Source: Roseivivax jejudonensis (lineage in GTDB: Bacteria; Pseudomonadota; Alphaproteobacteria; Rhodobacterales; Rhodobacteraceae). From it: a stretch of 64,000 bases of DNA. The position numbers were made by a program, and so were the translations under genes. How positions within the stretch are numbered: position 1 is the first letter of the stretch; every line of letters starts with the position of its first letter. Of the stretch, positions 55,952 through 63,908 are shown piece by piece. The notes below the pieces were generated by a model, which searched no databases, was not told the origin of the DNA, and saw nothing but the letters and a program-made list of their open reading frames with translations. Location of the stretch: contig NZ_FWFK01000003.1 of NCBI RefSeq assembly GCF_900172265.1, forward strand, positions 372,001-436,000. The letters are read 5' to 3'.

Positions 55952-56989
55952 ATGCGCAAGCGCCCCAATGAACAGAACGAACGGATCAAGCGCCGGTTCA
56001 TGGAATACCGCAAACATGCGCGGCAGTTGTCCGAGAAGTCCTTGGACAAGGAGCTGGCGGCGCTGGAACGCTTCGACGTCTGGAACGGGCGCAAGGATTT
56101 CGCGCGGTTCCATATCGAGTGGGCGATGGGGTTTCGCGCCCACCTGGAGCAGGCGAGGGCCGCGAACGGCAAGCCGCTTGGCAAATCGACCACCCGCGCG
56201 ATCATCGCAACGCTGAGGGAGTTCACGCTGTGGCTGTCGCAGCAGGATGGTTATCGTAGCCGGATCAAACCCGGCGACGCCGATTACTTCCGACTGTCTC
56301 GCCGCGACGAGGCAGAGGCCCGCGCGGCACCTGAACGACCGGCGCCGAGTGTGCGGCAGGCCAGGCGCACGCTGGCGATGATGCCCGCCGTTTCCCCGCG
56401 CGACTTGCGCGACCGGGCCGTCGTCGCGCTGTTGTGCCTGACCGGTATCCGGGTGTCGGCGCTGGTGTCGCTGCGCATCAAGCATGTCGATCTGGCCGAG
56501 AAATCAGTGACGCAGAATCCGCGCGAGGTCGCGACCAAGTTCGGCAAGCGGATAGAAACATTCTTTGCCAAGGGATTCGACGAGGCCGAGGCCACGCTGG
56601 CTGCATGGCTGGCACATCTCGACGCGGTTGAACTATACGGTCCCGACGATCCGCTGTTCCCCGCGACCGCTATTGCCCCAAGCGCCAATGACGGGTTCCG
56701 GGCAAGCGGATTCGTCCGCCGTCCGTGGCGCAGCACCGAATCGGTGCGCAAGATCGTGCGCGAGGCTTTCGAAGCGGCGGGCATCCCGAACTACGGTCCC
56801 CATGCGTTCCGCCACATGCTCGCTCGCGACGCCGCCAAGAACGCCAAGTCTGTTGCCGAACTGGTCGCCACTTCACAGAACCTGGGCCATACCGACGTGC
56901 TGACCACCCTGCGCAGCTACGGCCAGATTGACCGCGACCGTCAAAGGACGCTGATCACCGGCCTGACCGACGAAGACGTCACTGAATAA
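55952..56989 (+). CDS. Tyrosine recombinase at the tRNA-proximal island end
   Basis: A 345-residue phage-integrase-family protein, different from the integrase at the other end because it has no DUF4102 domain. A SAM-like N-terminal core-binding domain (residues ~10-110) precedes the catalytic domain with Arg 167 ([13 protein letters not shown]), a Lys near 196-199, His 284 and Arg 287 (HAFRH), His 313 (NLGHTD) and nucleophile Tyr 323 (RSYGQ). ATG 55952 has GGAGG 6 bases upstream. It ends about 100 bases from tRNA-Ser and is last in the five-gene group with two HTH proteins. It may mobilise that group independently of the DUF4102 integrase. Confidence 0.88.
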   Translation: MRKRPNEQNERIKRRFMEYRKHARQLSEKSLDKELAALERFDVWNGRKDFARFHIEWAMGFRAHLEQARAANGKPLGKSTTRAIIATLREFTLWLSQQDGYRSRIKPGDADYFRLSRRDEAEARAAPERPAPSVRQARRTLAMMPAVSPRDLRDRAVVALLCLTGIRVSALVSLRIKHVDLAEKSVTQNPREVATKFGKRIETFFAKGFDEAEATLAAWLAHLDAVELYGPDDPLFPATAIAPSANDGFRASGFVRRPWRSTESVRKIVREAFEAAGIPNYGPHAFRHMLARDAAKNAKSVAELVATSQNLGHTDVLTTLRSYGQIDRDRQRTLITGLTDEDVTE

Positions 56990-57020
56990 GAGAAGCCTCC
57001 CACGGCAACGGGCGTGCAAC

Positions 57021-57039
57021 GTGGGAACAAGTGTGGGAA
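57021..57039. repeat. Right end repeat, candidate integrase arm site
   Basis: gtgggaacaagtgtgggaa matches 45548-45566 at 17 of 19 bases in direct orientation, with the two gtgggaa units again 11 bases apart. It lies 56 bases inside the right attachment repeat. Confidence 0.5.
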
Positions 57040-57094
57040 TGCCCCGCGCGCCACTCGGAACTGTCCATATATTACAACGCTTTAGGCAATAAGT

Positions 57095-57109
57095 GTGGCG
57101 GAGAGGAAG
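57095..57109. repeat. Right attachment-site repeat within tRNA-Ser
   Basis: gtggcggagaggaag, identical to 45402-45416. All but the first base lie inside the 3' end of the tRNA-Ser gene, so integration here keeps the tRNA intact. Confidence 0.85.
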
Positions 57110-57185
57110 GGATTCGAACCCTCGAGACGGTTTCCCGCCTACACACTTTCCAGGCGTGCGCCTTCGACCACTCGGCCACCTCTCC
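57096..57185 (-). tRNA. tRNA-Ser (GGA), integration target of the island
   Basis: The 90-nt minus-strand sequence starts GGAGAGGTGGCCGAGTGG, has the anticodon loop CTGGAAA (anticodon GGA), the long variable arm typical of Ser tRNAs, the T-loop GGTTCGAATCC, discriminator G and an encoded CCA (57096-57098). Its 3' end faces the island. Confidence 0.97.
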
Positions 57186-57378
57186 GCCGGTGCGTCTACT
57201 GGATCGCGGGCGGGGGATGCAAGCGGCAAATCCTGCGGAGGACTTGCGCAGTCCGCGCGCGGGCGGATGCGGTGGGTCGCGTAGCCCTCGGCCATGTCCA
57301 CGTAGAGTGTCGATCGGCGCGCAGGGTTGGGTGCCGGCGGTGAGCCGATCGGGAATCATGCGTCGGCAGACGCAGCGC

Positions 57379-57474
57379 CGCCGGCATCGTACGATCACCG
57401 CACGCCGGCATCGTGCGACTGTCGCACGCCGGCGCCGTGTGATCACCGCACGCCGGAACGGTGCGATAACCGCT
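57379..57474. repeat. Tandem array of four 24-bp units
   Basis: Four imperfect copies with an exact 24-base period begin at 57379, 57403, 57427 and 57451. Each starts CGCCGG; copies 1-3 end in a conserved C-GCA and the core varies between GTACGATCACC, GTGCGACTGTC and GTGTGATCACC. Several copies hold small dyads such as TGCGACTGTCGCA. The array lies in the 300-base gap between tRNA-Ser and mscS, close to the mscS 3' end. The rest of that gap (57186-57378) shows no recognised feature. Confidence 0.8.
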
Positions 57475-57485
57475 TGACGGGCGCC

Positions 57486-59891
57486 CTACCCGTCCGGTTC
57501 GCCCGCGGCGCCGGGCCCGCGCTTGCGGGCCACCTGCGGCATGTCGCGCACGCGTTGTCCCTCCCCGGCGAAGGATCGGTGCGCAATGTCTTCCTCGCCG
57601 CGCAGCACCTCGGCGTTGCGGAACCAAACGTCGCGCTGCGGGAACGGGATCTCGATGTCCTCGGCCGCGAAGCGCTCGGCGATCTGGTGGTTCATCTCGG
57701 TCTTCACGACGAGGATCTCGAGGATGTCGACGAGGAAGACGCGGATCTCGAAGTTGAGCGCGGAGTTCTCGTAGCCGGCGAAGTAGATGAACGGCTCGGG
57801 GTTCATCAGCACCAGCGGATGCTGGCGCGCGATCGACATGAGGATGCGCTCGACCTTGCGGGTGTCCGTGCCGTAGGCCACCGAGATCGGAACGATCAGG
57901 CGCCCGATCGTCTTGCCGCGGGTGTAGTTCGTGACGGTCCCGGAGATGAAGTCGCCATTCGGAACGATCACGTCGAACATGTCGAAGGTCTCGATCCGCG
58001 TGGAGCGCACCGAGATCGCCTTGACGAAGCCGTGGGTGCCGTTGACCTCGATCCAATCGCCCTCGCCGATCGGGCGTTCGATCAGCAGGATGATGCCCGA
58101 GACGAAGTTCTGCACGATGTTCTGAAGGCCGAAGCCGATGCCGACCGACAGCGCGCCGGCCACCAGCGCGAGCGACGACAGGTTGATGCCCGCCACGGCG
58201 AAGGCTGCCAGCGCCGCGAGCAGGATCCCCAGGTAACCGAGCCCCGAGACGATGGCGTTGCGGCCGCCGAGGTCGATCTTCGTCTTCGGCAGGACCGCGC
58301 TGCGCAGGCCGCCCTGGAGAAGCCGCGTCAGCGCGTAGCCGATCACGAACACCATGACGAAGGTCAGCATGTTCGTGGGCGAAATCCGCGTATCGCCGAG
58401 CGTGAAGCCGGCGGTGAACACCGCCCATAGCTCGGTGAGGTCCGTCGTGCGCGCGCCCCAGACGAGAGCAAGGATCGGCAGCGCGGCGAGCGTCAGGAAA
58501 AAGCCCATCGCGACCGGCACGAGGCTGTTCGACTCCTGCACCGTACGTCCGGTCAGAAGCGCGTAGAGATCGCCGGTGAAGCGCAGCACGACGAGGATCG
58601 TTCCGCCGAGGACGAGCGTGCGCACTGCCGGATAGAGGAGATACTCCGCCAGGTTTCCGTAACCCGCGGCCGACAGGATCGGGGCCGCGAGCCCGATGAG
58701 CAGCATTGCCCGCCCAAGCACCCGCACGATGCGGATCCGGAACAGGATTCCGTCGGGCTGCGGGCCATCGGCGCTGTCGTCGATGGCCTCCGCGCGGCGG
58801 AAGATCTGCCCAAGCCGGAACAGAGCGAGGCCCGACAGCACGATGAGCGGGAAGTCGAGCACCGCGAGCGCCGCCTGATCGTATCCATCGAGTTCGGCGA
58901 GCGCGACGATCAGGCGACGCAGCACGAGAACGATGGCAAGACCGGCGAAATAGTATCGCGCCTCGCGCCGCCGGGGGCGCCCGATGGGCAGCGTCGCGAC
59001 ATCGTCGTCGGGCGAAAAGGTCTGCTCGGCGAGCCAGCGGAGGTAGAACAGAATCGCGAGCCAGACCGGCACGCCGTAGAGAAGCTGCAACGTCCTTTCC
59101 GTCACCAGCCCCGATGTCTCGACGGCGGTGATGACCAGCAGGATGCCGGTGAGCGGAAGGAAGATCTCGCCGAGCGAGAGCAGGAACCGCCAGACGCCCG
59201 TGCCCTTCCGGGTGCGCTTGCGCAGCCATCGGATGCCGACATCGGCCCAGTGCGCGCCGCGCGCGAGCAGAAGCAACCCCACCGCCACGAGCCCGATGAT
59301 CGCGGGCAATGCCGAGATCAGCTGGTCCCGCTCGGACGGCGAGATCCATCCGTCGTCCGGCACCGTGAACGACAGCTGCAGCGACGTCAGGAGCGCATCG
59401 ATCGCGGACGGCCAGTTCACCGGGTTCACCGGTGGCGGGCCCCGCGACAGCAGCCGCTGAGCCTGCCGCTCGCGGATCGTTCGGTCGATTTCGCCGATCA
59501 GCCCGTCGGCGCGGGTGAACGCCTCTTCGGCGGCGACAGCCGGCGCGCGGGCTTCGGCGAGTTGCGCCTCCAGTTCCTCGCGGCGCTGCGAAATCTCCGA
59601 GCGTTCCGTCCCGTCTTCCGGGGGCGCGCCCAGCGCGTCGATCTGCGCGCGCAGCGTCTCTGTGCGGGCGACCTCGGCATCGCGCAACGCGCCGAACTGG
59701 CTTCGATACTCCGCGATCCGCGCACGCAGGCGGTTCAGCGTGGCATCGCTGACATCCTCCTCGAGCAGCGCTTCCTCGGCGCGCTCGGCGGTCTCCTCCC
59801 AAGGGCGATAGTCGTAGCTGTCGTCCTGCGCCGCAACGCGTCCCGCGATCAGCAGCGGGAGCGCAAGGAGACAGAGAAACAGCGCCCTCAC
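57486..59891 (-). CDS. MscS-family mechanosensitive channel with DUF3772 domain
   Basis: An 801-residue inner-membrane channel. After a signal peptide (MRALFLCLLALPLLIAGRVAA) comes a periplasmic coiled-coil region (residues ~25-165) of the DUF3772 type, then about ten hydrophobic helices. The MscS core follows, with pore helix and beta domain reading SVGIGFGLQNIVQNFVSGI, ERPIGEGDWIEVNGTHG, VPNGDFISGTVTNYT, and a C-terminal alpha/beta domain. The size equals the large MscK/DUF3772 group, not the small MscS. It opens on membrane tension during hypo-osmotic shock. It follows cysK after 10 bases in the same direction, so it is the last gene of cfa-trgA-trgB-cysK-mscS. Confidence 0.92.
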   Translation of the reverse strand: MRALFLCLLALPLLIAGRVAAQDDSYDYRPWEETAERAEEALLEEDVSDATLNRLRARIAEYRSQFGALRDAEVARTETLRAQIDALGAPPEDGTERSEISQRREELEAQLAEARAPAVAAEEAFTRADGLIGEIDRTIRERQAQRLLSRGPPPVNPVNWPSAIDALLTSLQLSFTVPDDGWISPSERDQLISALPAIIGLVAVGLLLLARGAHWADVGIRWLRKRTRKGTGVWRFLLSLGEIFLPLTGILLVITAVETSGLVTERTLQLLYGVPVWLAILFYLRWLAEQTFSPDDDVATLPIGRPRRREARYYFAGLAIVLVLRRLIVALAELDGYDQAALAVLDFPLIVLSGLALFRLGQIFRRAEAIDDSADGPQPDGILFRIRIVRVLGRAMLLIGLAAPILSAAGYGNLAEYLLYPAVRTLVLGGTILVVLRFTGDLYALLTGRTVQESNSLVPVAMGFFLTLAALPILALVWGARTTDLTELWAVFTAGFTLGDTRISPTNMLTFVMVFVIGYALTRLLQGGLRSAVLPKTKIDLGGRNAIVSGLGYLGILLAALAAFAVAGINLSSLALVAGALSVGIGFGLQNIVQNFVSGIILLIERPIGEGDWIEVNGTHGFVKAISVRSTRIETFDMFDVIVPNGDFISGTVTNYTRGKTIGRLIVPISVAYGTDTRKVERILMSIARQHPLVLMNPEPFIYFAGYENSALNFEIRVFLVDILEILVVKTEMNHQIAERFAAEDIEIPFPQRDVWFRNAEVLRGEEDIAHRSFAGEGQRVRDMPQVARKRGPGAAGEPDG

Positions 59892-59901
59892 GGCACCTAC
59901 C

Positions 59902-60930
59902 TCACGTGTCCTCGAACACGCCCGGGATCGACGCCGGCGCGCGGTCGAGCCAGGGCGGCAGCGGCAGGTTCTTCTGCTTTAGGAAGTCGGGATTGAAGAG
60001 CTTCGACTGGTAGCGGTTTCCGAAGTCACACAGGATCGTCACGATCGTGTGGCCCGGGCCCATCTCCTGCGCCATTCGGATCGCGCCGGCGACGTTGACC
60101 CCGGTGGAGCCGCCCATCACCAGCCCCTCTTCCTGCAGCAGGTCGTAGACGATCGGCAACGCCTCCTCGTCGGGGATGCGGCAAATGAAGTCAGGCGTGT
60201 AACCTTCGAGGTTTGCTGTGATCCGGCCCTGCCCGATCCCTTCGGTGATCGAGTCGCCGGGGTTGTCCTCTCCGGTGTAGATCTTGTAGAGGCCGGCGCC
60301 TTCCGGATCGGCCAGTCCGACCTTCACGCCCTTCGGCTGCAACGCCTCGGCGACGCCCGCCACGGTGCCGCCCGAGCCGGCCGCGCAGATGAAGCCGTCG
60401 ACCTTGCCGCCGGTCTGCTCCCAGATCTCCGGGCCGGTCGTCTCCACGTGCGCCTGCCGGTTCGCGACGTTGTCGAACTGGTTCGCCCAGATCGCGCCGT
60501 GCGGCTCGGACTTGGCCATCTCCTCGGCCAGGCGCCCGGAATAGCGGACGTAGTTGTTGGGGTTCTTGTACGGCGCCGCCGGCACCTGCACGAGCTCGGC
60601 CCCCGCGAGCCGGATCATGTCCTTTTTCTCCTGGCTCTGCGTCTCCGGGATCACGATCACGGTATTGAAGCCAAGCGACCGCCCGACCAGCGCCAGACCG
60701 ATGCCGGTATTGCCGGCCGTGCCCTCGACGATCGTGCCGCCCGGCTCCAGCAGGCCTTTCTTCACCGCGTCACGAATGATGAAGAGCGCGGCGCGATCCT
60801 TGACCGACTGGCCGGGGTTCATGAATTCGGCCTTGCCGTAAATCTCGCAGCCGGTGAGTTCCGATGCCTTGCGCAGCCGGATCAGGGGCGTCTGGCCGAC
60901 GGCGTCGGCGAGGTCGGTCGCAATGCGCAT
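59902..60930 (-). CDS. cysK: Cysteine synthase A
   Basis: A 342-residue PLP enzyme that makes L-cysteine from O-acetyl-L-serine and sulphide. The PLP Lys is Lys 44 in NPGQSVKDRAA, substrate binding EGTAGNTGIGLAL and the phosphate-binding GSGGTVAGVAEAL follow. It is slightly longer than E. coli CysK (323 aa), as in other Rhodobacterales. ATG 60930 has GGAGG 6 bases upstream. In Rhodobacter sphaeroides cysK next to trgAB contributes to high-level tellurite resistance, and the same order is seen here. Confidence 0.95.
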   Translation of the reverse strand: MRIATDLADAVGQTPLIRLRKASELTGCEIYGKAEFMNPGQSVKDRAALFIIRDAVKKGLLEPGGTIVEGTAGNTGIGLALVGRSLGFNTVIVIPETQSQEKKDMIRLAGAELVQVPAAPYKNPNNYVRYSGRLAEEMAKSEPHGAIWANQFDNVANRQAHVETTGPEIWEQTGGKVDGFICAAGSGGTVAGVAEALQPKGVKVGLADPEGAGLYKIYTGEDNPGDSITEGIGQGRITANLEGYTPDFICRIPDEEALPIVYDLLQEEGLVMGGSTGVNVAGAIRMAQEMGPGHTIVTILCDFGNRYQSKLFNPDFLKQKNLPLPPWLDRAPASIPGVFEDT

Positions 60931-60985
60931 GAGAAGCCTCCGGAAGCTGTGCTGTGTCCGGGTGTAGGGCCGGGCCTCGGATTCC

Positions 60986-62104
60986 TCAAGCGGCTCCGCG
61001 CAGACGTCCGCGCTGACCCGCCAACCACAGCAGCATCATCACCAGCGGGCCGGCGTTGATCTCGCCGCTCTCGATCAGCGCCATCGCCCGGTCGAAGCCG
61101 ATCACGTGGCTGCGGATGTCCTCGTTCTCGTCCTCCGCACCGCCGAGCGTTCCGTCATGCGCCGACAGATCGGCGAGACCGAGGAAACAGTGGAAGAATT
61201 CGCTGGAATAGCCGGGCGAAGCGTAGACGGACACCATCGGCTCCATCGACCGGAGAGTCAGGCGCGCCTCTTCCTCCGCCTCTCGGCGGGCGGTGTCGGC
61301 CGGATCCTCGCCCGGGTCCACCAGCCCGGCGACGGGCTCCAGCGTCCAGGGCGTGGGATCATCGCGCAGGATCGGGCCGTAGCGCAGCTGCTCGATCAGC
61401 AGGACACGGTCGGTCTGCGGGTCGTAGGGCAGCACCAGGGCCGCGTCGAACGCGGCGAACCCTTCGCGGCTCACCTCCGCGCTCTCGCCGCCCGAGAACG
61501 TCCGGTGGCGCAGTTCGAAACGGCGCAGGCGGAAGAACCCGTCGAAGCCGGGCTTCCACGCGAGATGCGGAATGTCCACCCGCGTGAGACCCGAGCGCTG
61601 CGCCTGCGGCGCGCCCCGCCGCCCGAGGATGCGCGCCCAGGAGCGGGCCATTCGGGCAAACCGCGGGCCGCCGGGTTGCCCCGTCTCGTAGGCCGACATC
61701 GCCTCTTCGGCAGCGCCGGTCATGATCTCGCCCCACTGCGTGCGCCAGGCCTCGAAATCCCACGTGTCCGCGGGCCGCCAGTCCGGCGCGTCGGTAAAAT
61801 AGGCACGCGCCGTCGCGCGTCCATCGGCCGTCTCCACGTCGACCGCCTGCAGCGCGTAGCCGAAATCGCCCTCGTAGTAGTTGAGGCGCGCGAGGTCCTC
61901 CGCGTCGAGATCCGGAACCAGGAGCCCCGCCGCCGCCGTCGCGGGATCAGTCACCAGCATCGGGAAATCCTCGCCCGCGACACGGGCGGCGCGAAAGCCG
62001 GGAAGCGACGCCGCGCGCGCCGCGACAGCGCCGGCCGGACGGCCGAGCACACAGGCGAGCAGCGGGATGTGCCGCAACGTCCCGAACACGAAGAGGTCTG
62101 TCAC
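60986..62104 (-). CDS. trgB: TrgB: fused gamma-glutamylcyclotransferase-like and Nudix hydrolase
   Basis: A 372-residue two-domain protein. The N-terminal half (residues ~1-150) begins LFVFGTLRHIPLL, the AIG2/GGCT-like fold start, with a Glu in NYYEGDFGYAL matching the catalytic region of that family. The C-terminal half is a Nudix hydrolase of the ADP-ribose pyrophosphatase type with the Nudix box GLVDPGEDPADTARREAEEE, complete in its Glu residues. The position between trgA and cysK identifies it as the tellurite-resistance gene trgB. The biochemical link between nucleotide-sugar hydrolysis, gamma-glutamyl chemistry and tellurite is not established; handling of glutathione or redox-damage products is one possibility. 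Confidence 0.9.
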   Translation of the reverse strand: MTDLFVFGTLRHIPLLACVLGRPAGAVAARAASLPGFRAARVAGEDFPMLVTDPATAAAGLLVPDLDAEDLARLNYYEGDFGYALQAVDVETADGRATARAYFTDAPDWRPADTWDFEAWRTQWGEIMTGAAEEAMSAYETGQPGGPRFARMARSWARILGRRGAPQAQRSGLTRVDIPHLAWKPGFDGFFRLRRFELRHRTFSGGESAEVSREGFAAFDAALVLPYDPQTDRVLLIEQLRYGPILRDDPTPWTLEPVAGLVDPGEDPADTARREAEEEARLTLRSMEPMVSVYASPGYSSEFFHCFLGLADLSAHDGTLGGAEDENEDIRSHVIGFDRAMALIESGEINAGPLVMMLLWLAGQRGRLRGAA

Positions 62105-62111
62105 GGAGCCG

Positions 62112-62552
62112 CTATCTCCAGTTGCGGGCGGTAAGTTCCGTCAGATAGCCGACCACGATCGCCCCCGCCACCAGCGTCAGAGCAAAGTTCAGATCCACCA
62201 GCACGGCGGCGAACTCGACCATCAGCTCGAACACCGATGCCGCCGCCTCGATCATCGAGTCGTAGCGCCGGTCAAAGGCCCGCTCGACCATCTCGTCGAT
62301 AGAATGGACGGCAAGACAGCAGAACAGGCCGCTCACGACCCCGGTGACGCCGTTGGAGATCGCCGCGCTCATGCCGTGCCCGGCCCGCGCCCCCACGCTC
62401 AGCCATCCCGTCAGCGCCCCGATCCCGGCGTTGACGAGACTGAACGGACCGAACCGGTCACGGTCGGTCATCAGCTCCTTCACGAGTTCGGATGCATAAT
62501 ACGCCAACGCCGCAAGCAGGACGGCTGCGACGAATTTGGCGGCGGTGGGCAT
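62112..62552 (-). CDS. trgA: TrgA tellurite-resistance membrane protein
   Basis: A 146-residue inner-membrane protein with four predicted helices. It begins MPTAAKFVAAVLLAALAYYA, the very conserved TrgA N-terminus, and contains NAGIGALTGWLSVGARAG in the second helix region. I chose ATG 62552, which has the family N-terminus, rather than the extension to 62651. It lies 7 bases before trgB and 11 bases after cfa. In R. sphaeroides trgA and trgB together give tellurite resistance; the mechanism is unknown. Confidence 0.9.
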   Translation of the reverse strand: MPTAAKFVAAVLLAALAYYASELVKELMTDRDRFGPFSLVNAGIGALTGWLSVGARAGHGMSAAISNGVTGVVSGLFCCLAVHSIDEMVERAFDRRYDSMIEAAASVFELMVEFAAVLVDLNFALTLVAGAIVVGYLTELTARNWR

Positions 62553-62563
62553 GCGTGCGGGCT

Positions 62564-63772
62564 CTAGCTCGGTCGGGTCACGGTGATCTGCGTGACATCG
62601 CAATTGCCGCTCGCGAAGGTCGCGGCACAGGACGTCAGGTAGAAGTTCCACATCCTGCGGAAGCGCTCGTCAAAGCCCAGTTGCGCCACCTCGTCCCATT
62701 TCTCGTTGAATGTGTCGTGCCAGCGACGCAGCGTCTGGCTGTAGCTCTCGCCGAACTCGATCGATCCGGCGACGTCCAGACCGGCCCGCTCGATCTCCTC
62801 GCGCAGCACGACCGGCGAGGGCAGCATGCCGCCCGGGAAGATGTATTTCTGGATGAAGTCGACGCTGCGGCGGTAGATCTCCCACCGCTTGTGCTGGACG
62901 GTGATGACCTGCAGCGTCGCGTTCGCCCCCGGCTTGAGACGCTCTCGGACGGTCCGGAAATAGGTCGGCCAGTAGCGCTCTCCGACTGCCTCGAACATCT
63001 CGATGGACGCGATCCCGTCGTAGGTCCCGCGCTCGTCACGGTAATCCTGCAGCTTGAACGCGACCCGGTCCGACAGGCCGGCCCGCGCGATCCGCGCCTG
63101 CGCGTAGTCGTATTGCTCGCGGCTGATCGTCAGCCCGGTGACCTGCAGCCCGCGCTCCTTCGCCGCGTATTCCGCGAAGCCGCCCCAGCCGCAACCGATT
63201 TCGAGCACGTGGTCGCCGGGGCGCGCGCCCATCTGATCGACCATCGAGGCGTACTTGCTCATCTGCGCCCGCTCCAGGCTCTCCTGCCCGGTCTCGAAGA
63301 GCGCCGAGGAATAGGTCATCGTCTCGTCCAGCCAGAGCCCGTAGAAGGCGTTTCCGAGATCGTAATGGTGGGCGATGTTGCGCCGCGCCTGCCGCCTCGA
63401 ATTCGACTGCAGCCAGAAGCGCACCCGCTCGAAGGCGCGCACCAGCCCGATGCCGGAGAAATCGTCGTAGAGATCGTCGTTGTCGGCGTGGATCAGGTCC
63501 ATGAAGGCCATCAGGTCCGGGGTGGACCACCAGCCATCAAGATAGGCCTCGGAGAACCCCAGGTCGCCCTCGCGGATCAGCCGGGCGAAGAGATCGTCGT
63601 TGTGGATTTGCACCTCGGCGATCGGGCCCGGGTTGCGCCCCTCGGCACGGAAGGTCCGGCCGTCATCCAGCACGAAATCGACGCGCCCCCGGTTCATGCC
63701 CTGCGTCGCCGCGAAGACCTGCGGAAAGTATCGCGGCAGGTCCGCCTGGCCCGCGGTTTCGGTCAGGATCAT
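62564..63772 (-). CDS. cfa: Cyclopropane-fatty-acyl-phospholipid synthase family methyltransferase
   Basis: A 402-residue SAM-dependent enzyme that modifies double bonds of unsaturated phospholipid acyl chains at the inner membrane. The lipid-binding N-terminal part includes EGDLGFSEAYLDGWW, and the family stretch RRNIAHHYDLGNAFYGLWLD leads to MTYSSALFE. SAM binding is by VLEIGCGWGGFAEYAA. Later come IEMFEAVGERYWPTYF and FIQKYIFPGGMLPS. All are typical of CFA synthases; a few members add a plain methyl group instead of forming a ring. ATG 63772 is chosen over the extension to 63802. It is the first gene of the trg operon in this window. Confidence 0.92.
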   Translation of the reverse strand: MILTETAGQADLPRYFPQVFAATQGMNRGRVDFVLDDGRTFRAEGRNPGPIAEVQIHNDDLFARLIREGDLGFSEAYLDGWWSTPDLMAFMDLIHADNDDLYDDFSGIGLVRAFERVRFWLQSNSRRQARRNIAHHYDLGNAFYGLWLDETMTYSSALFETGQESLERAQMSKYASMVDQMGARPGDHVLEIGCGWGGFAEYAAKERGLQVTGLTISREQYDYAQARIARAGLSDRVAFKLQDYRDERGTYDGIASIEMFEAVGERYWPTYFRTVRERLKPGANATLQVITVQHKRWEIYRRSVDFIQKYIFPGGMLPSPVVLREEIERAGLDVAGSIEFGESYSQTLRRWHDTFNEKWDEVAQLGFDERFRRMWNFYLTSCAATFASGNCDVTQITVTRPS

Positions 63773-63908
63773 CGTCCGGTCGTCTCCCTGTCGTCGGTCC
63801 ACGCATCCACGTCGCGGCGCGGCGCGCGGTTTCGAAACGACGCTATAGAGGGATCGCGCCGCGGGGCAAGCGCACGGCCCGCCGCCCGGGCCCGCCTGCG
63901 CGCACGCG

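Larger units (their letters stand above)
45402..57109. mobile_element. Genomic island integrated at the 3' end of tRNA-Ser(GGA)
   Basis: A segment of about 11.7 kb is bounded by the exact direct repeat gtggcggagaggaag, which at the right end is the 3' part of an intact tRNA-Ser gene and at the left end stands alone. A tyrosine integrase of the tRNA-targeting DUF4102 class starts 155 bases inside the left repeat and a second tyrosine recombinase ends 106 bases before the right repeat. Matching 19-base elements lie near both ends. Cargo is a restriction-modification system and an unknown cassette, and several parts are clearly A+T-richer than the flanks. It appears intact and potentially mobile. 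Confidence 0.85.

Noticed and set aside
57379-57474. CRISPR array
   Set aside because: The 24-base units are directly adjacent, with no spacers between repeats, and no cas genes are present.
57196-59802. An 868-codon frame parallel to mscS on the minus strand
   Set aside because: It is a shifted-frame shadow of mscS and runs through the tandem repeats; the 801-residue mscS frame explains the region.
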